Shown: positions 52,922 through 60,742 of the stretch, piece by piece | Layout of the letters: each line of letters starts with the position of its first letter | How positions within the stretch are numbered: position 1 is the first letter of the stretch | From: Flavobacterium cheniae | GTDB taxonomy: Bacteria > Bacteroidota > Bacteroidia > Flavobacteriales > Flavobacteriaceae | Direction: 5' to 3' | Length of the DNA: 64,000 nucleotides | Assembly (NCBI RefSeq): GCF_004363695.1 | Contig: NZ_SNZC01000002.1 | Span: forward strand, 620,001 to 684,000 | The notes under the pieces: generated by a model | The model's input: only the letters and a program-made list of their open reading frames with translations | Told to the model about the DNA's origin: nothing | Database searches by the model: none | Made by a program: the position numbers and the translations under genes

Positions 52922-54136
52922 ATGTTTGATGTTCAAAAAGTAAGAGCTGATTTTCCCATTTTATCGCAAAAAGTAAATGGCAAACCCTTGGTGTATTTTG
53001 ATAATGGAGCTACTTCGCAAAAGCCACAAGTGGTTATCGATGCTATTTCGAAATATTACAGCGAAATTAACGCTAATATTCATCGTGGTGTGCATACGTT
53101 GAGTCAATTGGCTACGGATGCATATGAAGTGTCGCGAAATACGATTCAAAATCACTTAAACGCAAAACACAATCACGAAATCATTTTTACTTCGGGAACG
53201 ACTTTCGGAATTAACTTAGTGGCGAATGGTTTTGCAAGTTTGCTAAAAGCAGGCGATGAGGTTATGGTATCCGCTTTGGAACACCATAGTAACATTGTGC
53301 CTTGGCAATTTTTATGTGAAAAAACTGGAGCAAAGTTGGTCGTAATTCCAATGAATGAAAAAGGAGAATTAATCATTTCAGCATTCGACAAATTACTTTC
53401 CGAAAAAACGAAAATCGTAACGCTTAATCATATTTCAAATGCGTTAGGAACGGTTAACCCAATTGAATACATTATCAAAAAAGCACATGGAGTAGGAGCA
53501 GCCGTTCTAATCGATGGCGCACAAGCTACACCGCATTTACGTCCAGATGTGCAAGCTTTGGATTGTGATTTTTATGTATTTTCAGGACATAAAGTGTGCG
53601 GACCAACAGGCGTTGGAATTTTATACGGAAAAGAAGAATGGTTGCGAAAATTGCCACCATATCAAGGCGGAGGCGAAATGATTGCTGAAGTAACCTTTGA
53701 AAAAACAACTTATGCCGATTTACCACATAAATTCGAAGCTGGAACACCAAACATCGAAGGCGGAATTGTTTTAGGAACTGCGATTGATTATATGAATGCA
53801 ATTGGTTTTGATAACATTGCAGCTTACGAACAAGAATTATTAGATTACGGAACCAAAAGATTACAAGAAATAGAAGGTTTAACGATTTACGGAACAAGTG
53901 AAAACAAAGCTTCGGTAATTTCGTTTAACATCGAAGGTATTCATCCGTATGACATTGGCACAATTATAGATAAGTTAGGTATAGCGGTTAGAACCGGTCA
54001 TCATTGCGCCCAACCTATTATGAATTTTTTCAATATTCCTGGAACGATAAGAGCAAGTTTTGCTTTTTATAATACCAAGGAAGAAATTGATATCTTTGTA
54101 GAAGCGGTTAAAAAAGCGCAAATGATGTTATCTTAA
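52922..54136 (+). CDS. sufS: Cysteine desulfurase SufS
   Basis: A 404-residue PLP enzyme that takes sulfur from L-cysteine for Fe-S cluster assembly, passing it to SufE. The PLP Lys is in FSGHKVCGPTGVG, the active-site Cys in RTGHHCAQPIM (short SufS-type loop, group II), and the N terminus has VRADFPILS..VNGKPLVYFDNGATSQKP. The ATG at 52916 is a possible alternative start. It begins the second suf transcript, behind its own -7 box. Confidence 0.96.
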   Translation: MFDVQKVRADFPILSQKVNGKPLVYFDNGATSQKPQVVIDAISKYYSEINANIHRGVHTLSQLATDAYEVSRNTIQNHLNAKHNHEIIFTSGTTFGINLVANGFASLLKAGDEVMVSALEHHSNIVPWQFLCEKTGAKLVVIPMNEKGELIISAFDKLLSEKTKIVTLNHISNALGTVNPIEYIIKKAHGVGAAVLIDGAQATPHLRPDVQALDCDFYVFSGHKVCGPTGVGILYGKEEWLRKLPPYQGGGEMIAEVTFEKTTYADLPHKFEAGTPNIEGGIVLGTAIDYMNAIGFDNIAAYEQELLDYGTKRLQEIEGLTIYGTSENKASVISFNIEGIHPYDIGTIIDKLGIAVRTGHHCAQPIMNFFNIPGTIRASFAFYNTKEEIDIFVEAVKKAQMMLS

Positions 54137-54147
54137 AAAATGTTATT

Positions 54148-54633
54148 ATGAAATTATTCGCATTAGTTTTTAGTATGATGAGTTTTTTTACCAGTTGTAA
54201 GTGTAAAGAAGCCACAATTCAAGATGAAGCAAAAATTGTAAATACGGAATCAAATTTGGAAAATCAAATTTTAAACTTACCGATTGTGGTTTATCAAGAA
54301 ACGACAAGAGGAATGTACCGAAAAATATCAATCAACGAAGGGAAAATTTTTGTTGTTACTGCTCATGGTGCAAAACCAGCTTTTTGGGAATTAAAAAAAG
54401 AAGATTATAAAAAATTATTGGATTTATATCAAAAAATTGATTTGAACGGTTTAAGTTCTTTAAAAGACCCAACTCAAAAACGATTCTATGATGGAGCACC
54501 AATAGCAACATTATCGTTTACTAATGAAAAAGATACGTACACTTCTTCTGAATTTGATGGAGGCTTTCCTCCAAAAGAGATAGAAGCTTTTGTAAATGAG
54601 TTAATAGTAGTTGCCGAAAAATTAAATAAATAA
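54148..54633 (+). CDS. Lipoprotein of unknown function between sufS and sufE
   Basis: A 161-residue protein with a lipoprotein signal (MKLFALVFSMMSFFTSCKCK; lipobox FTSC, Cys17). The mature part contains a possible beta-sheet core (LPIVVYQETTRGMYRKISINEGKIFVVTAHG) and a helical C terminus. It lies 11 bases after sufS, and its TAA overlaps the sufE ATG by one base, so it is clearly part of the operon. A periplasmic lipoprotein inside a cytosolic Fe-S operon is unexpected. No family is recognised. Confidence 0.75.
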   Translation: MKLFALVFSMMSFFTSCKCKEATIQDEAKIVNTESNLENQILNLPIVVYQETTRGMYRKISINEGKIFVVTAHGAKPAFWELKKEDYKKLLDLYQKIDLNGLSSLKDPTQKRFYDGAPIATLSFTNEKDTYTSSEFDGGFPPKEIEAFVNELIVVAEKLNK

Positions 54634-55052
54634 TGACAATTAAAGATATACAAAACGAAATTGTAGATGAGTTTTCGATGTTTGACGATTGGATGCAACG
54701 TTATGAATACATCATCGAATTAGGAAAATCTCTTCCTTTAATTGATGAACAATACAAAGTAGATGAAAACATCATCAAAGGTTGCCAATCAAAAGTTTGG
54801 GTTCATGGTGAAGAACAAGATGGAAAAATTGTTTTCACAGCAGATAGTGATGCGATTTTAACTAAAGGAATTATTGCTATTTTAATCCGAGCGTTTTCAA
54901 ACCAAACACCAGCAGCAATTTTGGATGCTAATACCGATTTTATTGACGAAATAGGATTAAAAGAACATTTATCACCAACAAGAGCGAACGGTTTGGTTTC
55001 AATGATAAAACAAATAAAAATGTATGCTTTGGCATTTCAATCAAAGCAGTAA
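54633..55052 (+). CDS. sufE: Sulfur acceptor protein SufE
   Basis: A 139-residue protein that stimulates SufS and carries the persulfide. The active Cys is Cys51 in NIIKGCQSKVWVHG, the same position as in characterised SufE. The DWMQRYEYIIELGKSLP start is typical. It overlaps the upstream lipoprotein gene by one base (TAATG). Downstream the operon is interrupted by the GxxExxY cassette. Confidence 0.96.
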   Translation: MTIKDIQNEIVDEFSMFDDWMQRYEYIIELGKSLPLIDEQYKVDENIIKGCQSKVWVHGEEQDGKIVFTADSDAILTKGIIAILIRAFSNQTPAAILDANTDFIDEIGLKEHLSPTRANGLVSMIKQIKMYALAFQSKQ

Positions 55053-55063
55053 ATTGAAAAATT

Positions 55064-55085
55064 AAACATATAAGCCATATAAGTT
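55064..55085 (+). repeat. Left inverted repeat of the GxxExxY cassette
   Basis: AAA followed by CATATAAG-C-CATATAAG and TT; it contains an internal direct repeat of CATATAAG with one spacer base. Confidence 0.75.
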
Positions 55086-55124
55086 TTTATAATATGATAT
55101 ACACCAAAAAAATTAATACAAGCC

Positions 55125-55541
55125 ATGAAGAATGTAACAAAAACTCATTTAAAGGATTTAGTTTATCAAGTTAACGGGGCAGCAATAGAAGTTCATAAAA
55201 GATTAGGTCCGGGATTATTGGAAACTGTTTATCATCAGTGTTTAATAAAGGAATTTGAATTACGAAATATAAATTCAATTTCTGAATGTAATATTCCAAT
55301 TAATTACAAAGGATTTGAATTGGAATCAAAACTAAGATGTGATATTTTAGTTGAAGACATTTTAGTAGTTGAATTGAAAGCAGTGGCGGAAATGAATCCA
55401 ATTTATGAAGCTCAACTTTTGACTTATATGAACTTATTGCAAAAGCCAATAGGATTATTAATTAATTTTAATGTCAAGAGCATTTATTACGAAGGTCAAC
55501 AAACATATGTAAACGAAATATATAAAGCATTATGGGATTAA
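55125..55541 (+). CDS. GxxExxY protein (PD-(D/E)xK nuclease-like)
   Basis: A 138-residue protein with the family-defining G30-LL-E33-TV-Y36 motif, and RCDILVEDILVVELKA, which gives Asp73 and Glu83-x-Lys85 as in PD-(D/E)xK nucleases, followed by the EAQLLTYM helix. The family is common in Bacteroidota and its role is unknown; nuclease activity is inferred from the fold. Its stop codon lies within the right inverted repeat. It splits the suf operon between sufE and the DUF59 gene. Confidence 0.88.
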   Translation: MKNVTKTHLKDLVYQVNGAAIEVHKRLGPGLLETVYHQCLIKEFELRNINSISECNIPINYKGFELESKLRCDILVEDILVVELKAVAEMNPIYEAQLLTYMNLLQKPIGLLINFNVKSIYYEGQQTYVNEIYKALWD

Positions 55542-55561
55542 CTTATATGACTTATATGTTT
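55540..55561 (-). repeat. Right inverted repeat of the GxxExxY cassette
   Basis: Reverse complement of the left repeat with one difference (T for C in the central spacer base); its first two bases are the last two bases of the GxxExxY stop codon. Confidence 0.75.
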
Positions 55562-55574
55562 AAAAATTAAAAAA

Positions 55575-55898
55575 ATGGAAGAATTTAACGATACAATCAA
55601 CTTAGGCGAAGATGTAGTCAAAGTTTTAAAAGGAATTTTTGACCCAGAGATTCCAGTAGATATTTACGAATTAGGTTTAATCTATGACGTAATGATTAAC
55701 GAGGATAATGATGTGAAAATCTTAATGACTTTAACATCACCAAATTGCCCAGTAGCCGAAACTTTGCCTCAAGAAGTTGAGGAAAAAGTAAAATCTATCG
55801 ATGCTGTAAAATCTTGTGAAGTTGAAATTACTTTTGATCCGCCATGGAGCAAAGATTTAATGAGCGAAGAAGCAAAATTAGAATTAGGAATGCTTTAA
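55575..55898 (+). CDS. DUF59 (MIP18/SufT-like) Fe-S assembly protein
   Basis: A 107-residue DUF59 protein. Signatures are VLKGIFDPEIPVDIYELGLIYDV and MTLTSPNCPVAETLPQEVEEKV, with the conserved Cys, and VEITFDPPWSKDLMSEEAKLELGM. DUF59 proteins (SufT, PaaD, MIP18) help mature Fe-S proteins. Its place at the end of the suf cluster supports SufT-like function. Originally it probably followed sufE directly. Confidence 0.92.
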   Translation: MEEFNDTINLGEDVVKVLKGIFDPEIPVDIYELGLIYDVMINEDNDVKILMTLTSPNCPVAETLPQEVEEKVKSIDAVKSCEVEITFDPPWSKDLMSEEAKLELGML

Positions 55899-55906
55899 AT
55901 AAGTAA

Positions 55907-55965
55907 TCAGTGTTCAGTCTTTAGTAGGCAGTTTGCTGAACACTAATTTCTGAACACTGAACACT
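55907..55965. repeat. CTGAACACT repeat cluster
   Basis: CTGAACACT occurs at 55936, 55950 and 55957, with an inverted copy at 55909. TCAGTGTTCAG (55907-55917) and CTGAACACTGA (55950-55960) are exact 11-base inverted repeats and could form a hairpin. It fills the gap between the DUF59 and DUF2480 genes. Confidence 0.65.
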
Positions 55966-55970
55966 AGAAT

Positions 55971-56474
55971 ATGGACGAAATAGTAAATAAAGTTGCACAA
56001 AGTTCTTTGATGGTATTCGATTTAGAAGATTACTATCCAGATAATCATGTAGTAGATTTAGATATTTCGCAATGGTTGTTGGAAGGATTCATTTTAAAAG
56101 AATCTGATTTTCGTGAACAATTAAAAAATAACGATTGGTCTCAATTTGAAGACAAATATGTCGCTTTGTATTGTTCGACAGATGCTATTTTACCAGCATG
56201 GTCATTTGCTTTAGTTTCGGTTTATTTAGCGCATCATGCTTTAAAAGTAATTCACGGAAATAAAGAATTAGCAGTTATCGAATGGTATCAAGATATTTTG
56301 AACAAACTCGATTATACCGATTATTTTCAAAAACCAGTAATTTTGAAAGGTTGTTCTAAAAAACCGGTTCCAAATCAGGTTTATACTTTAGCGATTCAAA
56401 AACTAATGAAAGTTGCTAAAAGTGTTATGTTTGGGGAAGCTTGCTCGGCTGTACCTTTGTTTAAACAAAAATAA
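55971..56474 (+). CDS. DUF2480 family protein
   Basis: A 167-residue cytosolic protein of the DUF2480 family, found in Bacteroidota and often near suf genes. Recognisable blocks are VFDLEDYYP, DISQWLLEGFILKESDFRE..K..DWS, VALYCSTDAILPAWSFALV and KGCSKKPVPNQVYTLAI. The function is unknown; two Cys near the C terminus (KGCSKK, EACSAV) and its genomic place suggest a link to Fe-S metabolism (inference). Confidence 0.85.
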   Translation: MDEIVNKVAQSSLMVFDLEDYYPDNHVVDLDISQWLLEGFILKESDFREQLKNNDWSQFEDKYVALYCSTDAILPAWSFALVSVYLAHHALKVIHGNKELAVIEWYQDILNKLDYTDYFQKPVILKGCSKKPVPNQVYTLAIQKLMKVAKSVMFGEACSAVPLFKQK

Positions 56475-56475
56475 G

Positions 56476-56483
56476 TACCTTTG
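56476..56483 (+). promoter_or_regulatory. -7 box of the DUF3078 gene
   Basis: TACCTTTG matches TAnnTTTG, 27 bases before the ATG at 56511; the same octamer also occurs at 56452-56459 inside the preceding gene. Confidence 0.5.
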
Positions 56484-56510
56484 CGCCTTTAATTTTTAAA
56501 AATTTAAGGA

Positions 56511-57353
56511 ATGAAAAGACTTTTTTTATTGATACTATTTGTTTCAACGGTTAGTATTGCTCAAGAAACAACTATTGATACAACAAAACATTGGACCAGA
56601 AAAGGCGTTTTTACTTTTTTAGCGAACCAATCTTCTTTTAGTAATTGGCAAGCGGGTGGTCAAAATAACTTCGCTGGAAATGTTGGTTTTAATTATGATT
56701 TCAACTATAAAAACGGCGATTGGAATTGGGATAACAAATGGATTGTTTCTTACGGTTTAACCAAAATTAAAGGAGCTGATACTCAAAAAACCGACGATAG
56801 AATTGAATTGAATTCTCTTTTAGGAAAAAAAGCTTCCGGTGAGTGGTTTTATTCTGCCTTTTTCAATTTCAAAACACAAATGGATACGGGTTTAGATCCA
56901 GCAACTCAAACTGTAAAAATTTCACATTTCTTTTCACCTGCCTTTTTTCAATTTGGACCAGGTATGTTATGGAAGAAAAGTGATAATTTAAAAGTAAATA
57001 TTGCACCAGCAACTTCAAAATTAATTGTAGTTCACGATCATTTTACAGAATTTGGTTCGTCTTTTGGAGTAGAACAAGCAGAAACAACTCGATATGAATT
57101 AGGAGCCGCGGTTAATGGTTATTATAAATTCAATATCATGGAAAATGTTTCAGTAGAAAACATCTTGAATTTCTATTCTAACTATTTAGAAGATCCTCAA
57201 AATGTAGATATAGATTATCAATTGAACATTGTGATGAAAATCAACAAATATTTATCTACTAACTTTGCGTTTCAAACGATTTATGATGACAATGCATTTA
57301 GAGGCTTTCAAACCAAACAAATTATTGGTTTAGGTGTGAATTATGGTTTCTAA
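56511..57353 (+). CDS. DUF3078 family outer-membrane protein
   Basis: A 280-residue exported protein (signal peptide ending VSIAQ). The mature part matches DUF3078: WTRKGVFTFLANQSSFSNWQAGGQNNFAGNVGFNYDFNYKNGDWNWDNKW, then antiparallel strands with aromatic girdles ending in GLGVNYGF with a terminal Phe. It is probably a beta barrel in the outer membrane; its function is unknown. It has its own -7 box although it follows the suf cluster. Confidence 0.86.
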   Translation: MKRLFLLILFVSTVSIAQETTIDTTKHWTRKGVFTFLANQSSFSNWQAGGQNNFAGNVGFNYDFNYKNGDWNWDNKWIVSYGLTKIKGADTQKTDDRIELNSLLGKKASGEWFYSAFFNFKTQMDTGLDPATQTVKISHFFSPAFFQFGPGMLWKKSDNLKVNIAPATSKLIVVHDHFTEFGSSFGVEQAETTRYELGAAVNGYYKFNIMENVSVENILNFYSNYLEDPQNVDIDYQLNIVMKINKYLSTNFAFQTIYDDNAFRGFQTKQIIGLGVNYGF

Positions 57354-57375
57354 TTCAAAACGCCTTAAATAAAAT

Positions 57376-57404
57376 AAAAAGACCTCAATTGAGGTCTTTT
57401 TTTA
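57376..57404. terminator. Bidirectional terminator between DUF3078 gene and hflX
   Basis: AAAAAGACCTCAA followed by its exact reverse complement, a 26-base perfect palindrome with a T-run on the plus side; it abuts the hflX stop codon. Confidence 0.85.
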
Positions 57405-58625
57405 TTCATTTTCAACAGCATCTTTATAATCTGGATATAAAAACTTGTTGTATGGAAATCGAGTAATATGAATTTCTCTGACTGCTTCGTAAACCTTTTC
57501 TCTAAATTCTTCAAAGTTGGCTTTTTCGGTTGCCGAAATAAACAAAGTATTGTTTTCACCTAATTTACTCATCCAGGTTCTTTTCCAATCTTCTAAAGTG
57601 TAATGTTTGGTTGTTTTTTCAACACTTAAATCGTTTTCATCAAAATAAACTGATTTGAAGGCATCAATTTTATTGAAAACCATGATAGTTGGTTTATCAG
57701 CACTTTTAATATCTAATAAAATTTTATTTACTGAAGCAATATGATCTTCAAATTCAGGATGCGAAATATCCACAACGTGTAGTAATAAATCAGCCTCTCT
57801 AACTTCATCTAAGGTGCTTTTAAACGATTCAACTAATTGTGTTGGTAGTTTTCTAATAAAACCAACCGTGTCGCTTAAAAGAAACGGCAAATTCTTAATT
57901 ACGGTTTTACGAACAGTTGTGTCAAGTGTGGCAAATAATTTATTCTCTACAAATACATCGCTTTTTCCAACGGCATTCATTAACGTGGATTTTCCAACAT
58001 TCGTATAACCAACTAGAGCTACACGAACCATGGCACCACGATTACTTCGTTGGGTTGCCATTTGTTTGTCGATAACTTTAATTTTATCTTTCAGTAATGA
58101 TATTCTATCGCGTACAATACGACGGTCGGTTTCAATTTCAGTTTCACCGGGGCCGCGCATTCCAATTCCCCCTTTTTGGCGTTCTAAGTGCGTCCACATT
58201 CCTGTTAAACGAGGTAGTAAATATTGGCATTGTGCTAATTCTACTTGTGTTCTTGCATAAGAAGTTTCAGCACGTTGTGCGAAGATATCTAAGATAAGAT
58301 TGGTTCTATCTAATACTTTACAATCTAATTCTTTGGTAATATTTTTGGATTGTGATGGCGTTAATTCGTCATCAAAGATTACAGTTGTGATATTGTTGTC
58401 TTTGATGTAATATTTAATTTCTTCTAATTTACCAGTCCCAACAAATGTTTTCGGATTTGGTTTGTCCATTTTTTGCGAAAAACGTTTTACAACCGTTCCT
58501 CCAGCCGTAAATGTCAAAAACTCTAATTCGTCAAGATATTCGTTTAGTTTCTCTTCACTTTGGTTTTGCGTAACAATTCCTACTACAATTGATTTTTCAA
58601 AGTCAATAACTTCTTTCTCTAACAT
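57402..58625 (-). CDS. hflX: GTPase HflX
   Basis: A 407-residue ribosome-associated GTPase that splits stalled 70S ribosomes. The N-terminal domain includes the glycine-rich GMRGPGETEIETDRR linker typical of HflX. The GTPase domain has G1 GYTNVGKST, G3 DTVGF (with IRKLPTQLVESFKSTL) and G4 NKID. The length is usual. It is convergent with the DUF3078 gene; a -7 box lies just upstream on the minus strand. Confidence 0.96.
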   Translation of the reverse strand: MLEKEVIDFEKSIVVGIVTQNQSEEKLNEYLDELEFLTFTAGGTVVKRFSQKMDKPNPKTFVGTGKLEEIKYYIKDNNITTVIFDDELTPSQSKNITKELDCKVLDRTNLILDIFAQRAETSYARTQVELAQCQYLLPRLTGMWTHLERQKGGIGMRGPGETEIETDRRIVRDRISLLKDKIKVIDKQMATQRSNRGAMVRVALVGYTNVGKSTLMNAVGKSDVFVENKLFATLDTTVRKTVIKNLPFLLSDTVGFIRKLPTQLVESFKSTLDEVREADLLLHVVDISHPEFEDHIASVNKILLDIKSADKPTIMVFNKIDAFKSVYFDENDLSVEKTTKHYTLEDWKRTWMSKLGENNTLFISATEKANFEEFREKVYEAVREIHITRFPYNKFLYPDYKDAVENE

Positions 58626-58643
58626 AATCGTTCTTTAAGAATA

Positions 58644-58651
58644 CAAAGGTA
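58644..58651 (-). promoter_or_regulatory. -7 box of hflX
   Basis: TACCTTTG on the minus strand, 19-26 bases upstream of the hflX start. Confidence 0.5.
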
Positions 58652-58667
58652 CAAAATAGCAAGCATA

Positions 58668-58697
58668 AAAAAAGCGACTCAATTTGAGTCGCTTTTG
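58668..58697 (-). terminator. Terminator after the DUF5689 gene
   Basis: AAAAGCGACTCAA pairs with TTTGAGTCGCTTTT, with a T-run on the minus strand; it ends the receptor/lipoprotein operon. Confidence 0.88.
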
Positions 58698-58715
58698 ATT
58701 TTATAGAAATTGTAA

Positions 58716-60089
58716 TTAGTTGATTACAATATTGTCTAATTGCATTGTTGTAGTTGGACCAGAAGTTCCGTTTCCAACATATTCAAATACGAAGAAACCG
58801 TTACCAGTAACTCCAGCAGGAATGTTGTAAACACCACTTGCTGTAAATGCTGCAGGATATCCACTTGGTAAACCTGGAGAAATAGTAAAGCTTGATGTAA
58901 TATCAACTAAAGTTGCTGAAGTAATTTGCGATCCAGGAACATAGTTTGTAGTGTAATATACTTTTAATACATTTCCATTGTGGAAACCAGCATTTGTAGC
59001 AAAAGATAATGTATTTGCTGCTGTCATATTAACAGGAACAATAAATAAAGATCTATTTGCTTCTGGAGTTCCACCAAATGAAGACATTTGGATGTAAGTA
59101 TTTCCACTGAAGGTTTTTCTTTGCCAATATCTACTTCCCACAGCTGCATCATTGATGTATTTTGGGAAAACTTGTTGATTAGTTGTTGTGTAAGATGTGA
59201 AAGGCTCGTTTAAAGTAGCATCATAAACAATTGCAGAACCTCCGATTGGTGGATATAAATCAATTGCTAATCTTGTATCAGTTAAATTTACATCATTTAA
59301 AGTTCTAATCATGAATTGATAATCACTATTATATTTAGTCATTACACCTCTAATTTTTCCGTTTAATGAAGGAACTGTATTTGAAGCAAAAGTTGCGAAT
59401 TCACTAACTCTAACGATAACTTTGTTACCAAATTGGTCTGTAATTTCATGATTTGTTGCTCCACCAAAACTATTTAGAGTAGCATCATAGTATTTTTTAC
59501 CTAAAGATGCATCAGTAAATTGTACCGCATCAAATTCGATTAACATGTTTAAATATTGATCGTTTTTAGCCGCTGATATACTTAAATCTTTTACTATGTC
59601 ATTCTCGTTAACATTTTCACAAGATCTTAAAATAACATCTTTATATTCAACTCCAGAAATTCTTCCAACACCACCTTCGTAAGAAGAACCGATAACAGTT
59701 GAACCGTGTTGTTTGTTGAAATATCTGTCTTTGTCTAATTTGATAGTAACTTTTCTTCCAGGTTCAAACTCGTTATACAAGTTGTAATTGTCAACAGGCA
59801 TACTAAAGCCTTTTAATCCATCTAATGACATTAATGAGATAGATTTGTAGAAGTTTCCACCTTCATCACTTGAAGTAACATAAGCTTCAATATAGTCAGT
59901 TAAAGTTTCGTCAGTTGTATATTGAACTGTTGTAGCAGTTGCAATATCAGTTATTTCGAAAACTTCTTTCGTTGGTGTAATGGTAACACAGTTGTCTGAT
60001 AAATCTGGTGTACCATAATCATCGCCATTAACACATCCTACTAAAGATGCTAAAATGGCTGTTGTTAATACTAATTTTAAGTTTTTCAT
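58716..60089 (-). CDS. DUF5689 surface lipoprotein
   Basis: A 457-residue lipoprotein (lipobox LVGC, Cys19, followed by an acidic NGDDYG stretch of the kind associated with surface export in Bacteroidota). The N-terminal half is DUF5689 (about 40-270; an OB-fold-like beta domain with YIEAYVTSSDEGGNFYKSISL). The C-terminal half (about 290-457) is a beta-sandwich related to the smaller lipoprotein encoded just upstream (shared W..R.F....Y..FSSF pattern, ending TTTMQLDNI). It is the last gene of the operon with the TonB receptor. Confidence 0.88.
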   Translation of the reverse strand: MKNLKLVLTTAILASLVGCVNGDDYGTPDLSDNCVTITPTKEVFEITDIATATTVQYTTDETLTDYIEAYVTSSDEGGNFYKSISLMSLDGLKGFSMPVDNYNLYNEFEPGRKVTIKLDKDRYFNKQHGSTVIGSSYEGGVGRISGVEYKDVILRSCENVNENDIVKDLSISAAKNDQYLNMLIEFDAVQFTDASLGKKYYDATLNSFGGATNHEITDQFGNKVIVRVSEFATFASNTVPSLNGKIRGVMTKYNSDYQFMIRTLNDVNLTDTRLAIDLYPPIGGSAIVYDATLNEPFTSYTTTNQQVFPKYINDAAVGSRYWQRKTFSGNTYIQMSSFGGTPEANRSLFIVPVNMTAANTLSFATNAGFHNGNVLKVYYTTNYVPGSQITSATLVDITSSFTISPGLPSGYPAAFTASGVYNIPAGVTGNGFFVFEYVGNGTSGPTTTMQLDNIVIN

Positions 60090-60094
60090 AGCTA

Positions 60095-60730
60095 TTAATT
60101 TTTGGTGATCTTAACATTGTCTAGTTGCAAAGTAGTAGTTACACCTGCTCTGCTTCCTGTATACTTGAATGCAATTCTTACGTTATCGCTTTCATAAGAA
60201 CTGATGTCAATGTTTCCACTACTAACAAATACATCGTTTGCTGTTGGTGCAGTGAAAGAAAGAGGTGTCCAAGTTGCAGTTGCAATTCCAGCAGTTGTTC
60301 CATCATAATCTGTTGAAATAAAAGCCGTTAACGGATACCCGTTTGCGAATCTTGTTTTTGTTGAAAAAGACAAGATTTCTCCTGTTGTTCCAGTTAAATC
60401 AATTACTGGAGTTATTAACCAAGCTACATCATTTGTTCCTGTTGTAGAATAAAATGAAGAAAACTCAGCATAAATATTATCATCAAATGTTCTTGCGTGC
60501 CACAAGCGAGATGATAATGGTGTTGATGTTGACGCATTATAGTTTACCCAGCCTTCTAAAGTAATTGGCACTTCAACAGAGCCACTTCCTGTAGTTGAAG
60601 TTTCAAATCCTTCATTAAAAGCATACTCATAAACTGTAGGAATTGCATAATCATCATCTCCTACACAGCTTGTTAAAGCACTTGTACCAAGAGCTAACAA
60701 GAACATTGTTTTTAAAAATTTTATTTTCAT
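60095..60730 (-). CDS. Choice-of-anchor-J-like surface lipoprotein
   Basis: A 211-residue lipoprotein (lipobox LTSC, Cys22, followed by VGDDDY, an acidic surface-export-type signal). It consists of one beta-sandwich domain (about 40-209; NEGFETSTTG, EGWVNYNAS, RLWHARTFDDNIYAEFSSF, LITPVIDL, LQLDNVKI), as in choice-of-anchor J/DUF5017 domains, which often bind glycans or polymers. It lies between the receptor (12-base gap) and the DUF5689 gene (5-base gap) in one operon. Confidence 0.83.
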   Translation of the reverse strand: MKIKFLKTMFLLALGTSALTSCVGDDDYAIPTVYEYAFNEGFETSTTGSGSVEVPITLEGWVNYNASTSTPLSSRLWHARTFDDNIYAEFSSFYSTTGTNDVAWLITPVIDLTGTTGEILSFSTKTRFANGYPLTAFISTDYDGTTAGIATATWTPLSFTAPTANDVFVSSGNIDISSYESDNVRIAFKYTGSRAGVTTTLQLDNVKITKN

Positions 60731-60742
60731 AGTATATTTTTT

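Larger units (their letters stand above)
55057..55569 (+). mobile_element. Putative GxxExxY cassette with inverted-repeat ends
   Basis: One gene flanked by 22-base inverted repeats (55064-55085 and 55540-55561, 21 of 22 matching) and by a direct repeat AAAAATTA (55057-55064 and 55562-55569) that could be a target-site duplication. Removing it would leave sufE and the DUF59 gene about 18-25 bases apart, a normal operon spacing. No transposase is encoded; mobility is inferred from the structure. Confidence 0.6.
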
